A stretch of DNA of 5,262 nucleotides from an uncultured Ardenticatenia bacterium (GTDB lineage: Bacteria; Chloroflexota; Anaerolineae; Promineifilales; Promineifilaceae), in assembly GCA_937858165.1 (NCBI GenBank), contig CALLZA010000668.1, positions 1 to 5,262 of the forward strand. The letters run 5' to 3'. A program made the position numbers and the translations under genes. Below the pieces are notes generated by a model. That model did not search any database. It had not been told where the DNA came from and saw nothing but the letters and a program-made list of their open reading frames with translations. Below are positions 1-5,262 of this stretch, piece by piece (positions within the stretch are counted from its first letter, which is position 1; each line of letters opens with the position of its first letter).

Positions 1-78
1 TTGTGTGTTTTTTATTTAAAAGAGAAAGAGGTAATACGAGATGAGGTAGGGTCGTGGGGGTGGGGAGGTGTATATAAG
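1..78. other. Corrupted Illumina adapter / low-quality contig end
   Basis: This stretch is low-complexity and does not read like the rest of the window. Positions 34-42 read ATACGAGAT, the exact 3' end of the Illumina P7 oligonucleotide. Aligning positions 19-42 without gaps to that 24-base oligo gives 17 matches by my hand count. Outside it (1-18) is T/A-rich sequence, as expected when reads run past the adapter into a poly-A tail seen here on the opposite strand. Positions 43-78 are G-rich and only weakly resemble the remaining adapter. Recognisable genomic repeat sequence resumes at about 79. I infer assembled adapter read-through, so nothing before 79 should be annotated biologically. Confidence 0.8.
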
Positions 79-183
79 AAATAGGCACATAGGGCCTCGG
101 CTCCGGGCGGCGGGTTGAAGAACCCGCCGCTAGCGCCGAAGTGCGTTCAAACGCACTTTCAGAGGACGCGCTTCTTCAGTGCG
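79..183 (+). repeat. Composite hairpin repeat, copy 1 (5' part missing)
   Basis: The first recognisable bases, AAATAGGCACAT at 79-90, match 11 of 12 bases of copy 3 (AAATCGGCACAT), so the copy enters the contig partway through. It holds two strong hairpins: GCGGCGGGTT / AACCCGCCGC at 107-116 and 121-130 with loop GAAG, and AAGTGCGTT / AACGCACTT at 139-147 and 150-158 with loop CA. They are separated by the linker CTAGCG. The copy ends in TTCAGAGG and GCTTCTTCAGTGCG (170-183), directly abutting the start of copy 2. No protein or transposase is encoded. It may be a non-autonomous mobile element, a REP-like element or a structured RNA; I do not recognise a named family. Confidence 0.8.
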
Positions 184-351
184 TTTTAGGAGATTAACAA
201 TTAAATCGGCATACAGCGCCGACCGGTTGCGGTGGGCACCGGCGCGGTGGGTTGAAACCCACCGCTAGCGTGAAAGTGCGATGAATCGCACTGAAGAAGC
301 ACGATGCCCTCTGAAAGTGCGTTTGAACGCACTTCTACGCTAGCGGCGGAT
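122..351. repeat. Long imperfect palindrome made by copies 1 and 3
   Basis: The left arm at 122-183 and the reverse complement of 287-351 are nearly identical. They differ at about three single bases plus a short spacer difference (ACGC against GCATCGT) before GCTTCTTCAGTGCG. The arms are about 62 and 65 bases and enclose 103 bases (184-286). Such a structure could extrude as a cruciform or fold as a long RNA stem. It is also the kind of sequence at which short-read assemblers break or misjoin, so the inverted arrangement itself should be treated with some caution. Confidence 0.75.
184..300 (+). repeat. Composite hairpin repeat, copy 2 (full length)
   Basis: This copy begins with TTTTAGGAG, followed by an AT-rich core ending ATTAAATCGGCA (184-211). 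That 28-base head matches the copy at 5010-5037 at 26 of 28 positions. After about 30 GC-rich bases come hairpin 1, GCGGTGGGTT / AACCCACCGC (244-253 and 256-265, loop GA), the linker CTAGCG, and hairpin 2, AGTGCGAT / ATCGCACT (275-282 and 285-292, loop GA). Compared with copy 1, stem changes are paired: C-G becomes T-A in hairpin 1 and T-A becomes A-T in hairpin 2. This suggests the folded form is under selection. It lies head-to-tail behind copy 1. Confidence 0.85.
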
Positions 352-409
352 TTCCATCTACCGCGGCCGGTCGGCCCGATGTGCCGATTTAATTGTCAAT
401 CTCCTAGAG
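287..409 (-). repeat. Composite hairpin repeat, copy 3 (inverted)
   Basis: Read on the minus strand, the copy starts at 409 with CTCTAGGAG and the same AT-rich core ending ATTAAATCGGCA (409-382). This head matches copy 2 at 25 of 28 positions. It continues with a decayed hairpin 1 (about 366-345, with a wobble and a mismatch), the linker CTAGCG, and a perfect hairpin 2 at 334-326 and 323-315. The end, 300-287, is shared with the end of copy 2. It starts 15 bases after the stop codon of the propeller gene and has the same orientation as that gene, so it would form the gene's 3' untranslated region if transcription reads through. Confidence 0.8.
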
Positions 410-422
410 CGTGCGACGCACG
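410..422 (-). terminator. Small hairpin after the propeller gene
   Basis: CGTGC and GCACG pair around a GAC loop, 3 bases after the stop codon of the gene on the minus strand and directly before repeat copy 3. There is no following U tract, so it is not a standard Rho-independent terminator. It resembles the GTGCG/CGCAC hairpins inside the repeat and may be part of that element. Confidence 0.3.
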
Positions 423-424
423 GC

Positions 425-1864
425 TCAGCGCGGGCGCAGTGTCACCGGCAGATAGGCCCGGCGCGGCGTGGCCGGCGCTCCCGGACTCCACGCCGGTGCG
501 CCGCCGTCCTCGACCAGCCGCCGCACTCCCGTCCCATTGATGCCCACGAGCCACAGGTCAGTCGGCGCGCCGGCTTCCTGGGCTGCCGCACGCTCGAACA
601 CAACCTGCGTGCCGTCGGGCGAAACGCTCAACTGCCCGGCGAACTGGTTAGTGAAGTTGGTCAGCCGCACTGGCTGGCCGTTGCTGAAACGGTAGACAAA
701 GACGTTGGCCCGCGTGGCTGTGAAGCTGTCGTCCAGCTCCTCGACCGAATAGACGAAGCCGGAGCCGTCGGGCAACCAGGCCAGGCCGCGAACGAACTGG
801 TACGTCTCGTACGTCACCAGCCGTTGCCCGGCCGTGGCGCTGCCCTGTGGCATCAGGTAGATGCCCTGGGCATCGAAGCTGATATTGCCGCGATAGAGCA
901 ACTGGTTGGCCCGCGATGCCGGCCCCCACGTCAGCAGATCGACGAAGTCGGGCATGGCCGACTGATCCGTCTGCAACTCTGTGCCGAAGTCCAGTGGCAT
1001 CGGGTTGGGCGAGATGGCGCGGACACTGTTGAAGTTCAGCACATAGCCGATAGCCGAGCCGTCGCTGCGCCAGGTAGGTGAGTGGACGCCCCACTCGACG
1101 TCGGGCACGTAGAGACTCATCGGCCCGGACGTGACGGTGGCGTTGGCTTTGACGTCGACAGCCGTGCCGATGCTGACGTCGCGGCTGAAACCGACGATCA
1201 TTGCCCCAACCTGCAACTCGCCGTCGCCGAAGTCGGCCACGTTGTTGAAGGTGACGACCGTGCTGCCGCCCGGCGGCAGCGAGACGAACTGAAGGCCCGG
1301 CGCGCCCTGGAAGTAAACAAAGCCGGTAAACGACTCGCCGAAGATGTTGTCGTTTTCAACCGGCACGCGCACCGTCCCTTGCGCGAAGGCGCTTAGCGCG
1401 GCACAGGCGGGTGCTTCGGTCACGCGGCGGTAGTTACGGCCGTCGGCGCTAACGGTGAAGATGTCGCGGCCGTTGATCGAGCACCACGACTCGTGCGAAC
1501 TGGCAAAGGCCAACTCGGCTGCGTTCGGCCGCCAGGCCAGGGTGGAGATGTCGTAAACATCGCTGGCGTCGGCCACGTTGTGGCCCCAGAGGCGACGGTC
1601 GTTGCTGCCATCGGGATTGATGAGACGGATTTCGTCCCGGTTGGTGTCTTCGACGTAGGCGATGACGCCGGTTTGGGCGGCCGCTGCCGGGCTCAAAGGG
1701 GGCGCGGCGGCGGGCGGCGTCTCCGTGGATTGGCCCAGCGCCGCGCGCGGTGCGATGGCAGCCGATAGCACCACAACCAACAGCAGCGCCAGGGCGACGA
1801 CGCGCGCCGGCCAGAGGATCTCTAGGGAACGATCGGCGCGGACCAACAGCTCACGCTTCTTCAT
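425..1864 (-). CDS. Secreted TolB/PD40-type beta-propeller protein
   Basis: This gene encodes a 479-residue exported protein of unknown specific function. The N-terminus is a signal peptide: basic residues MKKR, a hydrophobic core at about 20-38, and a likely cleavage after ALG44. A Pro/Ala-rich linker follows (48-64). The rest shows TolB/PD40-like blades: 66-92 (INPDGSNDRRL), 108-149 (WRPNAAELAF, SADGRNYRRV), 261-285 (SPTWRSDGSAIGYV), about 308-350, 358-403 (LAWLPDGSGFVYS) and 410-451 (SVSPDGTQVVF, DLWLVGINGTGVRRL). An Ig-like beta-rich segment (about 163-246) is inserted between blades. C128 and C154 are the only cysteines and could form a disulfide. The end, RRAYLPVTLRPR, resembles the YLPL-type tail I associate with exported Chloroflexota proteins. 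The family usually mediates protein or peptide contacts outside the cytoplasm, and no catalytic motif is visible. The ATG start has AAGGAG six bases upstream. A GTG at 1879 with its own AGGAG is a credible alternative. Confidence 0.87.
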   Translation of the reverse strand: MKKRELLVRADRSLEILWPARVVALALLLVVVLSAAIAPRAALGQSTETPPAAAPPLSPAAAAQTGVIAYVEDTNRDEIRLINPDGSNDRRLWGHNVADASDVYDISTLAWRPNAAELAFASSHESWCSINGRDIFTVSADGRNYRRVTEAPACAALSAFAQGTVRVPVENDNIFGESFTGFVYFQGAPGLQFVSLPPGGSTVVTFNNVADFGDGELQVGAMIVGFSRDVSIGTAVDVKANATVTSGPMSLYVPDVEWGVHSPTWRSDGSAIGYVLNFNSVRAISPNPMPLDFGTELQTDQSAMPDFVDLLTWGPASRANQLLYRGNISFDAQGIYLMPQGSATAGQRLVTYETYQFVRGLAWLPDGSGFVYSVEELDDSFTATRANVFVYRFSNGQPVRLTNFTNQFAGQLSVSPDGTQVVFERAAAQEAGAPTDLWLVGINGTGVRRLVEDGGAPAWSPGAPATPRRAYLPVTLRPR

Positions 1865-1870
1865 GACAGG

Positions 1871-1894
1871 CTCCTTCACAGGTATGCTCCTCTT
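1871..1894 (-). promoter_or_regulatory. Two overlapping start sites with separate Shine-Dalgarno motifs
   Basis: Two ribosome binding sites lie in series. AAGGAG (1876-1871) is six bases before ATG 1864. AAGAGGAG (1894-1887) is seven bases before an in-frame GTG at 1879. The upstream start would add only five residues (VKEPV) to the signal peptide, with fMet replacing the first Val. I prefer ATG 1864 because it is the stronger start codon and gives the more typical Met-Lys-Lys-Arg signal peptide. Confidence 0.6.
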
Positions 1895-1947
1895 ACAGTG
1901 ACAGGCAGCCTGGTTGACGACTGTGGCGGCATGACCGGCTGCCATTC

Positions 1948-1968
1948 GACTCCAGTCGGACTGGAGTC
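1948..1968. promoter_or_regulatory. Perfect palindrome, likely operator upstream of the propeller gene
   Basis: GACTCCAGTC (1948-1957) and GACTGGAGTC (1959-1968) form a perfect inverted repeat with a single central base. It lies 83 bases upstream of the propeller start codon. There is no following T tract in either direction, which argues against a terminator. Symmetric ACTCC/GGAGT arms resemble operators of MerR-family regulators such as ZntR, but I found no well-placed -35 and -10 elements around it and no MerR gene in the window. The regulator is therefore unknown. Confidence 0.5.
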
Positions 1969-2075
1969 ATCCGGTTAGGGCCACCGTATGGCATGGGGTT
2001 AGCTAGCTTGACCCGCGACGCAGCGGCGAAGGGGACAGAGAAGTGCGTCCGATGGCTGCGGGCAGTGGATCAGAA

Positions 2076-2100
2076 AACCGGGCGATTTATACACCCGGTT
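2076..2100 (-). terminator. Terminator-like hairpin after the flavin-protein gene
   Basis: On the minus strand AACCGGG (2100-2094) pairs with CCCGGTT (2082-2076) around an 11-base AT-rich loop, followed by TTCTG. With the last stem bases this gives a four-T run. It is about 75 bases after the stop codon of the upstream gene. The short U tract and 7-bp stem make it a weak candidate for Rho-independent termination. Confidence 0.35.
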
Positions 2101-2175
2101 CTCAATCCGTCAAGCTGTGGCCGCCCGGCTCAGACCTGCAAGGGCTTCAGCCAGACAACATGGCAGCGAAGACCA

Positions 2176-2670
2176 CTAGGCCAGGGTGAGCTTCTCGTTC
2201 TCGCCCAGATCGGACTCGTGCCCGGCCATCGCCTTGGCGAAGCCGATGGCGGTGGCGATCAGGTTGTCCGTTGTCCAGTACTCCGCCTTCTCGACGCGCA
2301 CCTTCAGCAGGCGCAAGCGCGGGTCGTCCTTGCCTTCGGGGAAGAACGCCTTATAGATAGGCTCCCAGAACGCGTCGATCCGGGCTTTGTCGTTGACCAG
2401 TACGGCCGTGCCCGACACCGACACGTAACGGTTCTTGTCCGGCTTGGCATAGCTGACGTTGACGCGGCTCTCGCGCTGAATCTCATCGACCTTGGGCGTA
2501 TCGACCCGGGTCAGGAACCACAGATCGCCGTCAAATTCCGCCTTCTGCGTGCCCATCGGGCGGCTGCGCAGCGTACCGTCCGCTTCAACCGTAGTCAGCA
2601 TGGCAATGTCGATGTCCTCGATCAACTCGCGCAGCTTCTCAATTGCTTCTTGATTGGTTGTATGGTGCAT
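2176..2670 (-). CDS. Pyridoxamine 5'-phosphate oxidase-like flavin protein (general stress protein 26 type)
   Basis: The 164-residue product has the split-barrel flavin-binding fold of the PNPOx-like superfamily, in the single-domain general stress protein group (COG3871 type). Recognisable blocks are AMLTTVEADGTLRSRPM (23-39), DLWFLT (49-54), SRVNVSYA (68-75), YVSVSGTA (82-89), FWEPIYKAFFPEGKDDPRL (101-119) and VEKAEYW (126-132). Length and block order match full-length members, so it looks intact. These proteins bind FMN or related cofactors; the physiological substrate is generally unknown, and I do not infer true PNP oxidase activity. No signal peptide is present, so it is cytosolic. The ATG is preceded by AAGGAG (2681-2676) with a five-base gap. 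A 244-base gap separates it from the reductase upstream, so it is probably its own transcript. Confidence 0.92.
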   Translation of the reverse strand: MHHTTNQEAIEKLRELIEDIDIAMLTTVEADGTLRSRPMGTQKAEFDGDLWFLTRVDTPKVDEIQRESRVNVSYAKPDKNRYVSVSGTAVLVNDKARIDAFWEPIYKAFFPEGKDDPRLRLLKVRVEKAEYWTTDNLIATAIGFAKAMAGHESDLGENEKLTLA

Positions 2671-2681
2671 GTTGTCTCCTT

Positions 2682-2699
2682 AATATCGGTATTATCGGT
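2682..2699 (-). promoter_or_regulatory. Tandem 9-base repeat with possible -10 box before the flavin gene
   Basis: AATATCGGT (2682-2690) and ATTATCGGT (2691-2699) are adjacent direct repeats identical at 8 of 9 positions, directly upstream of the Shine-Dalgarno motif. On the minus strand the block contains GATAAT (2696-2691), a possible -10 box, which would place the transcript start very near the ribosome binding site. No good -35 is visible. It may be a promoter/operator, but the evidence is only positional. Confidence 0.3.
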
Positions 2700-2722
2700 T
2701 ATGTGGGCGATGAAGAGGGCCG

Positions 2723-2806
2723 CTAAGAGATGCGGCGGAGATGCAGGAAGACACAGAGAAGCGGCTTCTTCTCTACGTCTCGCCGCGCCGTCTCTGCGTC
2801 ACGCTT
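2723..2806. repeat. Imperfect purine-rich palindrome (GCAGAGAC-type repeat)
   Basis: The arm at 2723-2761, built from GATGC, GGAGATGC and ACACAGAGAAG blocks, is followed after six bases by an imperfect reverse complement at 2768-2806 (CTTCTCT, GTCTCTGCGTC). About 22 of 39 positions pair. The innermost seven, AGAGAAG / CTTCTCT, are perfect. Similar GCAGAGACGCAGAG-like repeats are common between genes in several environmental phyla. It lies in the gap between reductase and flavin gene and has no coding content. Whether it acts as a terminator of the reductase is unclear. Confidence 0.45.
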
Positions 2807-2820
2807 GTCGCTTCTCCCAA

Positions 2821-2905
2821 GAGACATGGTAACAGGTGACACGGGTCCAGGACCTATATCGGAGACATAGATTGGCGGGGTCTATCGGTCACATTCGGGT
2901 GGGCA
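2821..2905. repeat. Degenerate repeat block, possible insertion-sequence end relic
   Basis: GAGACAT occurs at 2821-2827 and 2862-2868. CTATATCGG and CTATCGG are followed at similar spacing by ACAT and a later GG, giving a degenerate direct repeat (about 2853-2878 and 2881-2905). GGTCC-A-GGACC (2844-2854) is a small perfect palindrome. On the minus strand the motifs TGTCACCTGT and ATGTCTCCG resemble the repeated boxes found beside IS481/IS21-type transposase genes, as far as I recall. No transposase remains, so this is a weak call. Confidence 0.28.
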
Positions 2906-2914
2906 CCGCCTAAC

Positions 2915-4029
<1,115 letters not shown>

Positions 4030-4054
4030 TCGATCGTTGAAAGGGGAGACGTGT

Positions 4055-4999
4055 ATGGACAATCACGATCGGGCAGGACAAGAATCGCAACGGTTGCGGG
4101 CCGGGCAACAGGAGCTTGTGGCGCGGATTGTCCACGCTGTTCAGGAAGACGGCGTGATCGAGCCGTTCGATGGCATCCACCTGGCACGCGCGTCTAAAAC
4201 GCTCGACAGGCTGCACAGCGTCTACGAACCCTGCTTTTGTGTGATCGCTCAAGGGAGCAAGGAAGTTCTGTTAGGCGACAGCCGCTATCAGTATGATCCC
4301 TTGCGCTACCTGCTGGTGACGCTGGATTTGCCGCTGGCCAGCCAGGTGATGGAAGCCTCGCGGGAGCGTCCCTATCTCAGCTTCCGGCTGAGCCTCGACC
4401 CGCAATTCGTTAGCACGGTAATGGCCGAGGTGGGCTACACCGTGTCGCCCCGCAGCGCCGCGGTGGCCCGTGCCATTGATGTCAGCCAGTTAGACGCGGA
4501 CTTGTTGGACGCCGTCGTGCGACTGGTCAGGCTGGTCGATACGCCGGCCGAAGTGCCTGTCCTGATGCCGATGATCGTGCGCGAGATCATCTATCGCCTT
4601 CTGCGGGGGGAGCAGGGCAGCCGGTTGCGCCATCTGGCCGTCATGGGCGGTTCGACCGCGGCCATCGCTCGCGCCGTGCAACGCATCCGCCAGGATTTCG
4701 ATCAGCCCCTGCGCGTGGAGCAATTGGCCGGGGAGCTGGGGATGAGTGTCTCCAGCTTTCACTATCACTTCAAAGCGGTCACGGCCATAAGCCCCATGCA
4801 ATTCCAGAAACTACTGCGTTTACAGGAAGCGCGTCGTTTGATGTTGAGCGAAAACGCCGGAGCGACAAACGCCGCCTACCGTGTGGGGTACAGCGACCCG
4901 GCCCACTTCAACCGCGAGTACAAGAGCGTCTTTGGCATCCCGCCCATGCGCGACGTGCAGCAGTTGCGGCAGAGCACCGGTGCGGTGGCTGGACGCTAG
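4055..4999 (+). CDS. AraC-family transcriptional regulator with AraC_N domain
   Basis: This 314-residue DNA-binding regulator has two parts. Residues about 45-190 form the AraC-type N-terminal domain (PF06719 type), with LHSVYEPCFCVIAQGSKEV (53-71) and YLLVTLDLPLASQV (85-98); this half is taken to sense the inducer and dimerise. Residues about 205-305 form the double helix-turn-helix domain: helix pair one in VEQLAGELGMSVSSFHYHFK (221-240), helix pair two in AYRVGYSDPAHFNREYKSVFG (274-294), which carries the conserved GYxDxxHFxREYKxxFG pattern. The same domain pairing occurs in E. coli YqhC, which activates aldehyde reductase genes. Its divergent partner here is an aldo/keto reductase, and a matching direct-repeat operator lies between them. 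I chose ATG 4055 because GGGGAG (4043-4048) lies six bases upstream; the in-frame TTG at 4037 would place that motif inside the gene. A hairpin repeat starts 10 bases after the stop. Confidence 0.96.
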   Translation: MDNHDRAGQESQRLRAGQQELVARIVHAVQEDGVIEPFDGIHLARASKTLDRLHSVYEPCFCVIAQGSKEVLLGDSRYQYDPLRYLLVTLDLPLASQVMEASRERPYLSFRLSLDPQFVSTVMAEVGYTVSPRSAAVARAIDVSQLDADLLDAVVRLVRLVDTPAEVPVLMPMIVREIIYRLLRGEQGSRLRHLAVMGGSTAAIARAVQRIRQDFDQPLRVEQLAGELGMSVSSFHYHFKAVTAISPMQFQKLLRLQEARRLMLSENAGATNAAYRVGYSDPAHFNREYKSVFGIPPMRDVQQLRQSTGAVAGR

Positions 5000-5009
5000 A
5001 CAGGAGCGC

Positions 5010-5074
5010 TTTTAGGAGCTTAACCATTAAATCGGCAGTTTGCCTTTGCCGTGTCGCGGCGGGTTGAAGAAACC
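5010..5074 (+). repeat. Composite hairpin repeat, copy 4 (truncated by contig end)
   Basis: The head TTTTAGGAG plus AT-rich core ending ATTAAATCGGCA (5010-5037) matches copy 2 at 26 of 28 positions. Hairpin 1 begins correctly with GCGGCGGGTT and loop GAAG (5056-5069). Its expected right arm AACCCGCCGC is then replaced by a sequence with several substitutions to A and C. The copy starts 10 bases after the AraC-family stop codon and points the same way as that gene. I infer that the true element continues but the read quality fails here. Confidence 0.75.
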
Positions 5075-5262
5075 ACCCATGCGGGGACCACCGCCATTGG
5101 GAACACCGCCTTTACCGTCCCTTTTTAACCTCTCCCAGCCCACCAGAACCGACTTAGCTCTCGATGTCGTCTTTTGTTTTTAAAAAAAAAATCACCAACA
5201 GCACCACCACACATCCGCCCGCAGACGCCCACAGTACCCATCGCGAATGAGAACCACCAACA
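5075..5262. other. Low-quality contig end with corrupted Illumina adapter and poly-A
   Basis: From about 5075 the expected repeat arm degenerates and the sequence becomes C/A-rich. Positions 5159-5180 align to the reverse complement of the Illumina P7 oligo: TCTCG at 5159-5163, one missing base, ATG at 5164-5166, then CGTCTTTTGTTTT against CGTCTTCTGCTTG (10 of 13). I count about 18 of 23 matches. A run of ten A (5182-5191) follows, as in reads that run off the adapter. The last 70 bases are low-complexity and carry no supportable feature. This is an assembly artefact, not a terminator or gene. Confidence 0.78.

Larger units (their letters stand above)
1865..2175 (-). other. 311-base non-coding gap between the flavin and propeller genes
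   Basis: I see no supported gene here. The gap contains the ribosome binding sites of the propeller gene, a perfect palindrome (1948-1968) and a terminator-like hairpin (2076-2100), each listed separately. No convincing -10/-35 pair for the propeller gene could be chosen. A TATAAA on the minus strand at 2091-2086 lies within the loop of the hairpin and is far from the start codon. Confidence 0.6.

Noticed and set aside
107..334. CRISPR-like repeats, because GGGTTGAAAC recurs
   Set aside because: The motifs are loops of palindromic hairpins in different orientations, spacing is irregular, and there are no unique spacers of uniform size or cas genes.
648..1094. Minus-strand 148-codon frame inside the propeller gene
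   Set aside because: It is a frame-shifted shadow of the propeller gene without domain similarity or its own ribosome site.
1993..2832. Long plus-strand reading frame of 279 codons
   Set aside because: It runs antisense across the well-supported flavin-protein gene, has an Arg/Leu/Val-rich composition typical of shadows in GC-rich DNA, and lacks a convincing ribosome site or recognisable domain.
2844..2854. GGTCC-A-GGACC as a terminator of the reductase gene
   Set aside because: It has only 5-bp arms with a one-base centre and no T tract on either strand.
4037..4054. TTG start for the AraC-family regulator
   Set aside because: The GGGGAG ribosome site lies downstream of it and is correctly spaced for ATG 4055.
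5171..5191. T/A run as a Rho-independent terminator of the AraC-family gene
   Set aside because: It is explained by adapter read-through followed by poly-A, and it has no preceding GC stem.

Overview
The window looks like one short-read contig from a GC-rich environmental bacterium, most plausibly a member of the Chloroflexota (Anaerolineae/Caldilineae-like). The reasons are the secreted TolB/PD40-type propeller protein ending in a YLPVTLR-like tail, the style of the aldo/keto reductase, and dispersed hairpin-rich intergenic repeats. This is an inference from style; no rRNA or marker gene is present.

Layout. Positions 1-78 are low-complexity sequence that contains a corrupted Illumina P7 adapter, not genome. 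Positions 79-409 hold three copies of a composite hairpin repeat, two head-to-tail and one inverted. Three genes follow on the minus strand: a secreted beta-propeller protein (425-1864), a pyridoxamine-phosphate-oxidase-like flavin protein (2176-2670) and an aldo/keto reductase (2915-3907). An AraC-family regulator (4055-4999) is transcribed divergently from the reductase. A fourth copy of the repeat starts 10 bases after the regulator's stop codon, and the sequence then degrades into a second corrupted adapter with a poly-A tail (about 5075-5262).

How the parts work together. The clearest functional unit is the divergent regulator/reductase pair. The 147-base gap between them holds an 18-base direct repeat (15/18 identical) with a 21-base period, the geometry expected for an AraC-family dimer. 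It covers the regulator's own -10 box and sits just upstream of the weak predicted reductase promoter, so one operator could repress the regulator and activate the reductase. The E. coli regulator YqhC, which has the same N-terminal domain type, controls aldehyde reductases including an aldo/keto reductase. An aldehyde- or redox-responsive module is therefore a fair hypothesis. The flavin protein may be a stress-related neighbour but has its own ribosome binding site and a 244-base gap from the reductase. The propeller gene is separate, with a perfect 10-base-arm palindrome upstream.

No defence system, CRISPR array, transposase gene, tRNA or rRNA is visible. The most unusual content is the repeat family, with compensatory stem changes between copies and consistent placement just after stop codons, and the AraC-type operator.
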